Below the pieces are notes generated by a model. It saw nothing but the letters and a program-made list of their open reading frames with translations. It was not told the DNA's origin and searched no databases. The translations under genes and the position numbers were made by a program. Positions 17,301-26,900 of a DNA stretch of 37,207 nt are shown here, in pieces. The stretch is from a virus. The stretch covers positions 1 through 37,207 of IMG/VR virus record IMGVR_UViG_3300034418_007420. The stretch is one strand, 5' to 3'. Within the stretch, counting starts at the first letter, position 1, and each line of letters opens with the position of its first letter.

Positions 17301-20300
17301 TCTTAAGGTCTGATGCTGCAGATACTTCTTCAACAACTTATACCTTTACAAATACTTCTATTAATCCAAAATTGGATTTTAGCGGACATGCTGGTGCTGC
17401 TAACTACAACTACTTTATGAGAGCGAGTAATGACACTGGAGTTAAAGCAGTTCATTTTGTGAACGGCTCTACAAGGACTGGCGATGGAGGAATTAATACT
17501 TATACGATTAGAAACGACGCGGGAAGTCTCAGGCTGGGCAGATCAGAGTATTCCACTCTGATTGAAGGTTCTGGTGATTTAACCTTTAACGCCAATGAAG
17601 TTTGGCACGCAGGTAACGATGGTGCTGGTAGTGGTTTAGATGCCGATTTACTAGACGGTATTTCTTCCGCAAGTTTCTTAAGAGGTGATGTAGATGATAC
17701 ATTTACCAGACTGAGTGGAATCAGAGTAAGTTGTGGATTTGATTCGGGAAATGATAATTCTGTTGGTTGTTCAAACTGGTTTAGATCTAGTGGTTCTACA
17801 GGTTGGTATAATCAAACATATGGTGGTGGTTGGTACATGCAAGACACCACCTGGATTAGATCCTACAATAACAAGTCAATCTACCACAACACAGGAACAT
17901 TAAGAACTGATGGAACTCTCCAAGTAGGTAGCGGCGGCGCAACATTTAATGCTCCAAATGGTGGAACAGTTACTATTTCAGGTAGTACTGCTTGGCACGC
18001 AGGTAATGATGGTGCTGGATCTGGTTTAGATGCTGACTTACTTGATGGTCTTAATAGCACTCAGTTCTTAAGGTCTGATGCTGTTGCTGCTGCGAGTCAA
18101 CGAATACAATTCACAGCGAATAGTACTAATAATTGGGACAACATAGCAACAACCCAGGGAAATCTAGGTTGTATTGAAATTCGCAACGATGGTGCTGGAA
18201 ATGATGCTTTTATGGCATTCCATGCTAGTAGTGACTTTGCCTTCTACTTTGGTCTTGATGCAAGTACTAATGACCTTTCTGTTGGTGGCTGGTCAATGGG
18301 TGCCAACAAATATAGAGTATGGCACGCAGGTAATGATGGTGCTGGTAGTGGTTTAGATGCTGACATTCTTGACGGTCAACAGGGTTCTTATTATCTTAAC
18401 TACAATAACTTCACAAACACTCCAACAATCCCCACCAATAACAACCAACTGACTAATGGTGCTGGTTATATAACTTCTAGTGGAAGTATTACTGGTAGTG
18501 CCGGAACTCTTGATGGTCTTGATAGCACTCAGTTCTTAAGGTCTGATGCTGCAGATACCGCCACGGGCATAATAACATTTAATGCCGATACCAGATATGG
18601 AAGTCAAAGTTCTCAGCAGGGTGGAGGATTAGCAGTTCAAAGGGTATGGAATAAAAGCGTCGCAGCTGGTCAATTATATCAATTAGGAACTTGGCACGAT
18701 ACGGAAGGAACCGCTTCTATTTTAATTCAAGTTTCATCTGAAACCTCCGGAAATTCAGGAACTTCTACTTATCTTTGGCAGGGTGGATTTTCCCAATTAA
18801 CAGGTAGTTATTATAGATTATATCCATTAAATGTAGGAAGAGGGCACGGTCAGGGTGCTGATACTGGAGAGAATACTAATGCTTGGCAAGTTTTCATATA
18901 TGGAACAACTGTAACAGGAAGTAACTATATCTACGGTCTTGCAGTTCATGTAGCATCTGGTGCCAGTAATAAAAATTTAGTTGTAACTGCAACTGAGTTA
19001 AAGCGTGGCATGTCATTTACTGACCAAGGTAGTTCGTCAGTAATTACATCTTTTACTAACAGTGGTAACATCTTTAGTAACAGAACTGTTTTAGCAGAAA
19101 ATGTAAAAATAGGAAGTTCTTTCAGTCAAGTTTGGCACGCAGGTAATGATGGTGCTGGATCTGGATTAGATGCTGACCTACTCGATGGTCTTAATGCAAA
19201 CACTGCTGGAGCAAATGTTATATTAAAAACAAGTTCCAGTGGATACATTCTTCACGATAACTGGATTCGTATTGGTAGTGGAAATGGACTCTATAATTCC
19301 AATGGTGCGTATTTCTATGAAGATACAACATATGGGTGGTTCTCTAGATCAAGAATTTCTAATTCATCTTCAATAAGACTGCAAGTTTATAATGGAACTA
19401 ATGTAGGTTGGTTGTATGCAGATTCTAGTTTAAATCAAGGATTTTTAAGCAGTGGGGGAGGTTGGAGATTATTTATCCCAAATAGTGGAAATATCAAGAG
19501 AGATAATTTATATGGGTTGTGGGATTCTGGTAACGATGGATCTGGATCTGGTTTGGATGCTGACTTACTTGATGGACAACAGGGTTCATATTATCTTAAC
19601 TATAATAACTTATCCAACAAACCAACTATTGGTAATGGAACTTTAACTCTGAATGTTTCTGGAACTGGTTTATCTGGTTCAACATCATTTGCGGCAAATC
19701 AGACTGGCAATGCTACATTTACTGTAACTTCTAATGCTACATCAGCAAATACATCTTCAACAATAGTTGCTCGCGATGGTTCTGGTAACTTTAGTGCTGG
19801 TATAATTACTGCAGCATTATCTGGTAATGCAACTACAGCAACTAATATTAGTGGTTACTCAGGAACTTATTGGACTTCAAATAACGATGGAGCAAGTTCT
19901 GGACTTGATGCTGACCTACTTGATGGTCAACAGGGTTCTTATTATCAAAATGCTAGCAATATTAATGCAGGAACTCTCAATGATGCTAGATTAAGTTATA
20001 AAGAATTGGGAAGATCGCCTGTTGGTAATTTTGGACAATGGGCAAGTCATACAGCATTTAATGATTTTAATACACCTCCAACATATTGGGGATGGACATA
20101 TCTGAATGGTACAGCAAATGCTCCAAATACATCCTCAGTACAGTGGTATAGAGGAAGATTTAGTTTAGGAAATGCATATGGTCTAGGCAGTGATGTTAGT
20201 GATTATTGGATGGAAATGGCAATACCAAGGTATAGTCAAGGTGGAGCTCCAGGTAATCTTTGGATTCGTACCTGTGAAAATGGTTCTGAACAGTCTTGGT

Positions 20301-23300
20301 ATCAGGTAGCAGCAACCGTCAGCGGCAATACAACTTGGCACGCTGGCAACGATGGTGCTGGTAGTGGACTTGATTCTGACTTACTTGATGGTCAACAAGG
20401 TTCATATTACCTCAACTACAATAACTTATCTAACAAACCAACAATTCCCACTAATAACAATCAACTGACGAATGGCGCTGGTTACATCACCAGCGCAGAT
20501 GGCGGCAACGCTGCAACAGTTGATGGTCTGGACAGCAGTCAGTTCTTGAGGGCGGACGCCAACGATACCTTCTCGGGCTCTCTGACAGGCAGCGGCAGCG
20601 CGAAGATCACCTTTGGACCAAACAGTACTTGGGGTAAGTATCTCGTTGTTGGCGGAAATGGTTACGGCGGAAATGCAAACACCGCCTCCATGGTTACGAC
20701 TAACGGCAACCTGCATTTAGATGCAGCGACCAGTAGTGCCACTTACTTGAACTACTACGCCGGGACCGCAGGTGTTGCGTTCGGAACTGGTTCTACAGGC
20801 ATCGTTGCTTGGATGGGTCCAGACGGCGATCTATGGAAGGGCGGTGCTGATAACTCTGGAAGTAAGTATTGGCACGCAGGCAATGATGGAGCAGGTTCAG
20901 GACTTGATGCTGACTTACTTGATGGTATTAGTAGTGCTGGATTTGTTACAACTCCCGGAAGTTCATCACAATTTATATCCGGAAATTCCGGTGGTGCCGT
21001 AAATCCAAATAATGTTACTATTAATGGAATTCAGTATGCGAATAGTGTTTCATTATTTGGACAAACTGATGGAGCATTATTCTCCCAGGCATATAATTCT
21101 TCTTGGATTGGTCAGATTTTCCAAGACTACAGAACAGGACAACTTGCAATCAGAGGTAAAAATAATGGAACTTGGCAGGCTTGGAGAACTGTCTGGGATT
21201 CATCAAATGATGGATCAGGTTCTGGTCTTGATGCTGACTTACTTGATGGTCAACAGGGTTCTTATTACCTAAACTACAATAACTTTACAAACACTCCAAC
21301 AATTCCCACCAATAATAACCAACTGACTAATGGAGCTGGTTATATAACTTCTAGTGGAAGTATTAGTGGTAATGCTGCAACAGCAACCACTCTTCAGACG
21401 GCACGCACGATCAATGGAGTGAGCTTCAATGGTTCGGCAAACATTACTGCCGAACCTTACGTCGAACGCGATGACAGCACAAATGCCACGCGCTATCTAA
21501 CGTTTGTAGATGACGCCACGGCCGCCTACAAGCGTCTGAACATGGACGCAAATCTTACCTATAACCCTTCAACGAATACCCTAGCTACCTCTATCAGCGG
21601 CAATGCTGCAACTGCAACTAATATCAGTGGATACTCAGGAACTTATTGGACTTCAAATAACGATGGAGCAGGTTCTGGACTTGATGCTGACTTACTCGAT
21701 GGACTGAGTAGTGGAAGTTTCTTCAGAGCAGATGCTGCAAACAGTGTAGACGCAAGACTAGCAGCTGGAGACGGAAGAGGACTTAGATTCTGGGATAGTG
21801 ATAATTATAAAATCTGGATGTCCCATTCAGGAAATGCAACCTGGGGCGGAAGACTAGATTCCACTTCTGATTACAATATGTACTTCAGAATGACTGGAGG
21901 AACAAATAGAGGATTTGTATTTAAAAATAGCACTACAAATGTATTCCAAATTGAGTCTAATGGACAAGTAAGACTTGCTTCAAATAATATCTACGCAGGT
22001 AATGCCAATATTGTATGGCACGCTGGTAACGATGGTGCTGGAAGTGGACTTGATGCTGACTTACTTGATGGTCAACAGGGTTCTTATTACCTTAACTATA
22101 ATAACTTATCTAACAAACCAACAATTCCCACTAACAATAACCAACTGACTAATGGTGCTGGATATATAACCTCTAGTGGAAGTATTACTGGTAGCGCAGG
22201 AACTCTTGATGGTATTGATAGTTCCCAGTTCTTAAGGTCTGATGCCAATGATGAGGCTACTGGTTCTTATCTATTCAATAGAAACACTACAACGATTTCC
22301 AATAGTTCATATGCACAAGGACAGAACCACATTGAATTAAGAACTACAAACCAAACAAATCCAATTATCGGATTCCATAGGTCTGGATATAGTGCTACTG
22401 CGCTATATCACGCAGGTTATGGTATAAATTCCCTTAGAATGAGAAATGCTGATGGCAATGATGGACCTATATTCTCAACATTTAATGATGGTGCTGGATC
22501 TGGTTTAGATGCTGACTTACTTGATGGATATAACACTGCAACTGGAGCAACAGCAAATACTGTTGCAGTGAGAGATGGCAGCGGTCACTTGACTATGAAC
22601 TATGGTTTCGCGGCATACTTTAATATGAGCCATGGAACTAGTACTCGTACTGCTGATACCATTTTCTATTCCTCAACAGACAACTATATCAGAAAAAATG
22701 ATGCAACTGGAATGAGGTCATCTCTCAATGTTCCAACAAGAACTGGTGGTGATGCTAGTGGAACTTGGGGAATTAATATTACCGGTAGTGCTGCTACTGC
22801 TACTAGTGCTACTAGTGCTTCTTATTCCGATTACTTAACAGGTAGTGCTTTTGCGACTACAGGATCGCCATCAAATGCTCTGGAGTATCAGCAAGCTGCT
22901 AGTATTTCAGACACAAGATTAGCACCCACTACAGATTGGTATAACACAATCAGAATGGGTCATGGAAATCCTTATAATTATTATAGCAATACTCTTGCTA
23001 TGCAAATGACCGGTACTGGTGCTGGTCAAATAAGGACTCAGTTAATTTCAAATAATAGTCCACAAGGATGGAGAACTGTCTGGGATTCGTCGAACGATGG
23101 ATCAGGTTCTGGATTAGATGCTGACTTACTTGATGGTCTTAATGCTGCAACAACAGGTGCAAATACAATTGTAAGAACTGATGGTTCCGGAAATATTGCA
23201 GCATCTGGTAATGTCACAGCATACTCTTCTGATAGAAGACTGAAAGAAAACTTCAACCATATTGATTCTCCAGTTGAGAAAATACAAAAACTTAATGGTT

Positions 23301-23578
23301 ATACCTTTGACTGGAATGAGAAATCAAAAGAACTTGGATTTACTCCAAAGCATGAAAAGAATGATATTGGTTTAATCGCACAAGAAGTTGAAGATATTCT
23401 TCCACAGGCAGTTGCACCAGCACCATTTGATACAAAATCAAATGGAGAATCTAAATCTGGAGAGAACTACTTAACAATTCAATATGAGAGACTTGTTCCA
23501 TTGCTGGTTGAAGCAATTAAAGAACAACAAAACCAGATAAATAAATTGACTCAAGAAATTGAGCAACTTAAAAACTAA
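14354..23578 (+). CDS. Giant mosaic tail fibre with peptidase S74 chaperone C-terminus
   Basis: The 3074-residue product starts with the fibre N-domain NPTIKLKRSSVQGKIPTTGQ, LPLGELAINTYDGKLFLK. The body alternates standard linkers (WHAGNDGAGSGLDADLLDG, QQGSYYLNYNNLSNKPTI, DSTQFLRSDAAD; at least 18 copies of the LDADLLDG-type element) with different insert domains, several resembling pyocin-knob segments (for example GNYVWTSSTAPRNFPDG ... WTGWKTIWD near 16460-16725). The last 116 residues are an S74 intramolecular chaperone: S2959-D-R-R-L-K2964 supplies the Ser-Lys dyad that normally self-cleaves just before the Ser, followed by GYTFDWN, DIGLIAQEVEDILPQAV, LTIQYERLVPLLVEAI and a coiled coil. 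The chaperone trimerises the fibre and is then released. GC content varies sharply between inserts. This is probably the main long adhesion fibre or a side fibre. Confidence 0.92.
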   Translation: MANPTIKLKRSSVQGKIPTTGQLPLGELAINTYDGKLFLKKDDGTESIVEVGAGTANQLTTSTTFGGDVSGTYNAIVVANDSHTHDTRYYTETESDSRFLGISAKAADSNLLDGIDSSQFLRSDAADSFSGTLTGALSSGGTAIDLATNDNYASMRVIRNQNTGAFADGMYIGYANGNSGYTRIFGGGATSGGITVTGSGASNVTIAGNVAWNAGNDGAGSALDADLLDGQQGSYYLNYNNLSNKPTIGNGTLTLNVSGTGLSGSTSFTANQSGNSTFTVTSNATSANTASTIVARDGSGNFSAGAITATSERLSGNLSAWNTTTPGTGLGGLHLGAASGTSNVGPAITFGARDISSGGTAQAGIYINSDGTYGTRMYLATSDNYTTGSKVAMSISESGIVNFSRATPTSGGNTIWHAGNDGSGSGLDADLLDGISSASFLRSDAADSWSGTLSYGASDTHGLSFQNATYSANSLYIGGWTTANTNGISRIRNSTGNLHIDSAANGSLYLNQYSSGGVYARGNVVWHAGNDGAGSGLDADLLDGQQGSYYLNYSNFSNTPTIGNGTLTLNVSGTGLSGSQTFTANQSGNATFTVTSNATSANTASTIVARDASGNFTAGTITAALSGNSTTATNISGYSGTYWTSNNDGAGSGLDADLFDGQQGSYYQPASTALKTSTTFGGDVSGTYNAIVVANDSHQHTQIYSKGNYVWTSSTAPRNFPDGISLSFVQSSNGWQSYGTVVNFHTYPNDGATAQFYFPYSASFGGNSMQYRLGLYNNAGWTGWKTIWDNTNDGAGSGLDADLLDGQQGSYYAPKASPSFTGTPTAPTASAGTNTTQLATTAFVSTAVSNLVDSAPGTLDTLNELAAALGDDSNFSTTVTNSIATKLALSGGTMTGNIAFSGAQTVDGRDLSADGSKLDGIAAGAEVNVQSDWNATSGDALILNKPTIPTNNNQLTNGAGYITSSGSITGSAGTLDGLDSTQFLRSDAADTSSTTYTFTNTSINPKLDFSGHAGAANYNYFMRASNDTGVKAVHFVNGSTRTGDGGINTYTIRNDAGSLRLGRSEYSTLIEGSGDLTFNANEVWHAGNDGAGSGLDADLLDGISSASFLRGDVDDTFTRLSGIRVSCGFDSGNDNSVGCSNWFRSSGSTGWYNQTYGGGWYMQDTTWIRSYNNKSIYHNTGTLRTDGTLQVGSGGATFNAPNGGTVTISGSTAWHAGNDGAGSGLDADLLDGLNSTQFLRSDAVAAASQRIQFTANSTNNWDNIATTQGNLGCIEIRNDGAGNDAFMAFHASSDFAFYFGLDASTNDLSVGGWSMGANKYRVWHAGNDGAGSGLDADILDGQQGSYYLNYNNFTNTPTIPTNNNQLTNGAGYITSSGSITGSAGTLDGLDSTQFLRSDAADTATGIITFNADTRYGSQSSQQGGGLAVQRVWNKSVAAGQLYQLGTWHDTEGTASILIQVSSETSGNSGTSTYLWQGGFSQLTGSYYRLYPLNVGRGHGQGADTGENTNAWQVFIYGTTVTGSNYIYGLAVHVASGASNKNLVVTATELKRGMSFTDQGSSSVITSFTNSGNIFSNRTVLAENVKIGSSFSQVWHAGNDGAGSGLDADLLDGLNANTAGANVILKTSSSGYILHDNWIRIGSGNGLYNSNGAYFYEDTTYGWFSRSRISNSSSIRLQVYNGTNVGWLYADSSLNQGFLSSGGGWRLFIPNSGNIKRDNLYGLWDSGNDGSGSGLDADLLDGQQGSYYLNYNNLSNKPTIGNGTLTLNVSGTGLSGSTSFAANQTGNATFTVTSNATSANTSSTIVARDGSGNFSAGIITAALSGNATTATNISGYSGTYWTSNNDGASSGLDADLLDGQQGSYYQNASNINAGTLNDARLSYKELGRSPVGNFGQWASHTAFNDFNTPPTYWGWTYLNGTANAPNTSSVQWYRGRFSLGNAYGLGSDVSDYWMEMAIPRYSQGGAPGNLWIRTCENGSEQSWYQVAATVSGNTTWHAGNDGAGSGLDSDLLDGQQGSYYLNYNNLSNKPTIPTNNNQLTNGAGYITSADGGNAATVDGLDSSQFLRADANDTFSGSLTGSGSAKITFGPNSTWGKYLVVGGNGYGGNANTASMVTTNGNLHLDAATSSATYLNYYAGTAGVAFGTGSTGIVAWMGPDGDLWKGGADNSGSKYWHAGNDGAGSGLDADLLDGISSAGFVTTPGSSSQFISGNSGGAVNPNNVTINGIQYANSVSLFGQTDGALFSQAYNSSWIGQIFQDYRTGQLAIRGKNNGTWQAWRTVWDSSNDGSGSGLDADLLDGQQGSYYLNYNNFTNTPTIPTNNNQLTNGAGYITSSGSISGNAATATTLQTARTINGVSFNGSANITAEPYVERDDSTNATRYLTFVDDATAAYKRLNMDANLTYNPSTNTLATSISGNAATATNISGYSGTYWTSNNDGAGSGLDADLLDGLSSGSFFRADAANSVDARLAAGDGRGLRFWDSDNYKIWMSHSGNATWGGRLDSTSDYNMYFRMTGGTNRGFVFKNSTTNVFQIESNGQVRLASNNIYAGNANIVWHAGNDGAGSGLDADLLDGQQGSYYLNYNNLSNKPTIPTNNNQLTNGAGYITSSGSITGSAGTLDGIDSSQFLRSDANDEATGSYLFNRNTTTISNSSYAQGQNHIELRTTNQTNPIIGFHRSGYSATALYHAGYGINSLRMRNADGNDGPIFSTFNDGAGSGLDADLLDGYNTATGATANTVAVRDGSGHLTMNYGFAAYFNMSHGTSTRTADTIFYSSTDNYIRKNDATGMRSSLNVPTRTGGDASGTWGINITGSAATATSATSASYSDYLTGSAFATTGSPSNALEYQQAASISDTRLAPTTDWYNTIRMGHGNPYNYYSNTLAMQMTGTGAGQIRTQLISNNSPQGWRTVWDSSNDGSGSGLDADLLDGLNAATTGANTIVRTDGSGNIAASGNVTAYSSDRRLKENFNHIDSPVEKIQKLNGYTFDWNEKSKELGFTPKHEKNDIGLIAQEVEDILPQAVAPAPFDTKSNGESKSGENYLTIQYERLVPLLVEAIKEQQNQINKLTQEIEQLKN
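15068..15157 (+). repeat. 90-nt exact direct repeat, copy 1
   Basis: Identical to 19601-19690, inside the giant fibre gene; codes NLSNKPTIGNGTLTLNVSGT and flanking residues. Confidence 0.88.
17189..17325 (+). repeat. 137-nt direct repeat, copy 1
   Basis: Matches 18422-18558 with a single T/C difference; codes PTNNNQLTNGAGYITSSGS and the following LDGLDSTQFLRSDAAD linker. Confidence 0.88.
18422..18558 (+). repeat. 137-nt direct repeat, copy 2
   Basis: Second copy of the element at 17189-17325, one mismatch (GTGCCGGAAC against GTGCTGGAAC). Confidence 0.88.
19601..19690 (+). repeat. 90-nt exact direct repeat, copy 2
   Basis: Identical to 15068-15157, 4.5 kb away in the same reading frame. Confidence 0.88.
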
Positions 23579-23587
23579 GTTTTACAA

Positions 23588-23595
23588 TATAAATA
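23588..23595 (+). promoter_or_regulatory. T4-type late promoter TATAAATA
   Basis: Exact consensus between the giant fibre gene and the 91-residue gene, 25 nt before its ATG; AAAGGA lies between. Confidence 0.6.
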
Positions 23596-23620
23596 AAAAA
23601 GCAAAGGAAATTTTACAATA

Positions 23621-23896
23621 ATGAGCATTACATATGAAATGGCAACATATGCTGCCGAAGATACCACTGTAGAAGTAACATATACAAATGCAGATGGGCA
23701 TACCCATAAAAGAACTATCAATATTCCACGTTTGGAAGATGGTTCTGTAGACGCAGATTACCTTCAAGAGATTCTTGAAGGACAACTTAGAGGAGTTGAG
23801 AATAAGGTTGCTGTTGGAGCAATTACTTTTGTTGATCCAAATGCAGCACCTGAATCAGACCCAGCAGCAGCGGAAGAACCACCAGCAGCAGAGTGA
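23621..23896 (+). CDS. Hypothetical small late protein
   Basis: The 91-residue product is not recognised. It has a beta-like first half (TTVEVTYTNADGHTHKRTIN), a central DGSVDADYLQEILEGQLRGV segment, and an acidic Ala/Pro/Glu tail (ESDPAAAEEPPAAE). It sits behind an exact late promoter, 11 nt before the adhesin gene, so it is likely made late together with the adhesin. It may be a small virion component or an assembly helper. Confidence 0.72.
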   Translation: MSITYEMATYAAEDTTVEVTYTNADGHTHKRTINIPRLEDGSVDADYLQEILEGQLRGVENKVAVGAITFVDPNAAPESDPAAAEEPPAAE

Positions 23897-23907
23897 TTAA
23901 TTAACTT

Positions 23908-26900
23908 ATGACACTACCGTCTTCTGGAGCAATATCTTTATCACAAATAGCAGGCGAGTTCGGTGGAAAGAATCCACTAGAGCTTGGTGAATATCGTGGT
24001 CAAGATAATGCTCCAACGACTGGTGCCATAAGTTTTTTCAATTTTTATGGGACCGATGGTATTCCTACAAGTGGTCTCCAATATCATTATGATGGTCAGA
24101 TTTCTGAACATAATGATCCTTCAGCAGGAAATGTTCAAGATTTAGGTTCAAGTAACTATACCGGAACCTTGACCAATGGTGCTGCGTATAACACTGGAGA
24201 CTTTGGTAAGGTAGTACTTGATGGTGTTGATGACTATGTAAATCTGTCTGGATATAATGGAGTCACTGGTACAGGAGCAAGAACTTCCATTGTATTTTTT
24301 AAACTTGATGCATCACCACCATCTGCAGTTCAAAGACTTTTAACTTGGGGAGACCCCACTGCCGGAACCGGTAAAAAGTGGGCAATGGAAATCAATACCA
24401 GTGGTCAATTTAATTTGGGGGTTGGTGGTGCTTATAGATTAGCAACTAAAACCCTGACTACAAACACTTGGAATATGATTGCTGCCACATTTTCCGGTGG
24501 TTCTGGTGCGGGTACACCATCTGCTATTTTTAATTTTCTTTATGTTGGCACTAGAGTTAGTGGAACCGGAGTTCCTGCCAATACAACAGTTACCGCATTT
24601 AATAGCAGTACAGGTGCTATTACATTATCAAATAATCTTACTACCACTTTATCTAACACTACTTTAACATTTACCAATGACTACCTAATTGCTACTGGTG
24701 GATCTGGTGGTGGCGGTGGTGGTGCCAGTGGAGGTAGTGGTGGTTCTTCTAGTGGATTAGAAAGAACCGCTGGTGGATCTGGTGGAAACGGAGGAAACTC
24801 TGGTTCTAATAGCTCTTATGGCGGCGGCGGTGGCGGTGCTGCTGGTTATTCTGGTAATGGTGGTAATGGTAATAATGGAACTAGCGCCAGTGGTAGTTCT
24901 GGTTCCGGAGGAGGTGGCGGTGGTGGTGGTTCCACTAACGGTGGCGGTGGTGTAGGAATATACGGTGCTGGATCTAGTGGATCTGGTTCTGGTGGTGGTT
25001 CTGGTGGTGGTTCTGGAAATAGTTCAAGTTCCATTGATGGTGGAGATGGAGGAGCATATGGTGGCGGCGGCGGTGGCGTTAGAGGTTCTGCTTCCTCTTC
25101 ATATATTGGTGGTTTTGGTGGATATGGAGTAGCAAGATTTGTTTGGGGTAGCAATTCATATCCGTCAAATGCAGCAAATGGAATATCAACACAACAAACA
25201 TTCACCTCTAGTGGAACATTCACAGTTCCTTCAGGAGTAACATCTATCTCTGCTCTCGTCGTCGGTGGTGGCGGCGGTGGTGGAGATAACGACCCAGACA
25301 AGCACGATGAACCAGGCGCTGGTGGTGGCGGCGGCGGACTTGCTTATGGAAGTTGGACCGTTTCTGCTGGTCAACAATATACAGTAACCGTTGGAACTCG
25401 TGGAAATAGAGGTAATGGAGATGGTTCTCCCGGAGGTTCTGGAGGAACTACAAGTATTTACAGATCAGAAACAGAATCAGTATCAGGAACCACAGGAACC
25501 AACACAATTACTGCTGGATCCGGTGCTGCTAATGACATTCCCAATATAACCTTATACCATAACGCACAAAAACTTATAAATTATAGTGATGTTGCTGGAG
25601 CTATTGACACATCAACGGGAACAAATGTTGCTATCGGTCGTGCTAATGCTGGGGCAGCAGGTAATGTTGATGGAGAGGTTGCCAAAGCATTAATTTATAA
25701 TAGAGAGTTAACTCACGCAGAAATTGGTCAGATATACAATGCAAAATGCGTAGCACTTGGACTATCTCAAGAAAGTATATCAACTGAAACTGGAGGGGGA
25801 AGTTATTTTTCACCATACCCATATGGTTACTTTGGTGGTGGTGCTGTAGTATCAAGAGTAGAACGTATAGACTACTCTAACGACACAGCAACAGCATCAC
25901 CAAAAGGACCATTAAGTAGTGCTAGAGGATACCTAGCAGCAACAGGTAATAGTTCTTTTGGATACTTTGGTGGTGGTACTCCTGGTTCATTATCAACAGT
26001 AGACCGTATAGATTACTCTAATGACACGGCAACAGCATCACCAAAAGGGCCATTAAGTTCTACTAGATATAGATTAGCAGCAACAGGTAATAGTTATTTT
26101 GGATACTTTGGTGGTGGTCAACCTGGTCCAAGATCAACAGTAGACCGTATAGATTACTCTAATGACACAGTAACAGCATCACCAAAAGGACCATTAAGTG
26201 TTCAGAGACATCTTTTAGCAGCAACAGGTAATAGTTCTTTTGGTTACTTTGGTGGCGGTTTTCCTGGTCCAGCATCAAGAGTAGACCGTATAGATTACAC
26301 TAGTGACACAGTAACAGCATCACCAAAAGGACCATTAAGTACTCAGAGATATGCTTTAGCAGCAACAGGTAATAGTTCTTTTGGTTACTTTGGTGGCGGT
26401 TATTCTCCTTATTTTTCAAGAGTAGACCGTATAGATTACTCCAACGATACAGCAACAGCATCAGTAAAAGGACCCTTAAGTCTTGCTAGAAGTGGATTAG
26501 CAGCAACAGGTAATAGTTCTTTTGGTTACTTTGGTGGAGGTGTTTATAGTTCAACAGTAGACCGTATAGATTACTCTAATGACACAGCAACAGCATCTGT
26601 AAGAGGACCATTGAGTTATATATCATACCTATCAGCAGCATCCGCAGAAGCTAATGGATATTCCGGACCTACCCCTCCTCCTTCCCCTGCTCCTGCTCCA
26701 ACATATTCCATTACACAGACAGCAATAGAAATTTGGGAAACAACTAATGGACCTACACAATCCACAACATTTACAATAACTACGGCCAATGTTGCAAATG
26801 GAACAACTCTATATTGGACTTGTGGTGGTGGTAATGTTTCATCTGCAGACTTTACTCAAAATACAACTTCCGGATCTTTCACTATTAACAACAATACTGG

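Noticed and set aside
24846-25301. 151-codon minus-strand frame rich in proline
   Set aside because: It is the complement of the polyglycine (GGN) codons of the adhesin, which read as proline on the other strand.
24660-25440. Collagen-like triple helix in the adhesin
   Set aside because: The region has polyglycine and Gly/Ser runs but no sustained Gly-X-Y periodicity with proline at X or Y.
208-26640. CRISPR array or non-coding satellite repeat
   Set aside because: The repeats are ~141 bp, in frame, without stops, and code a conserved protein repeat.
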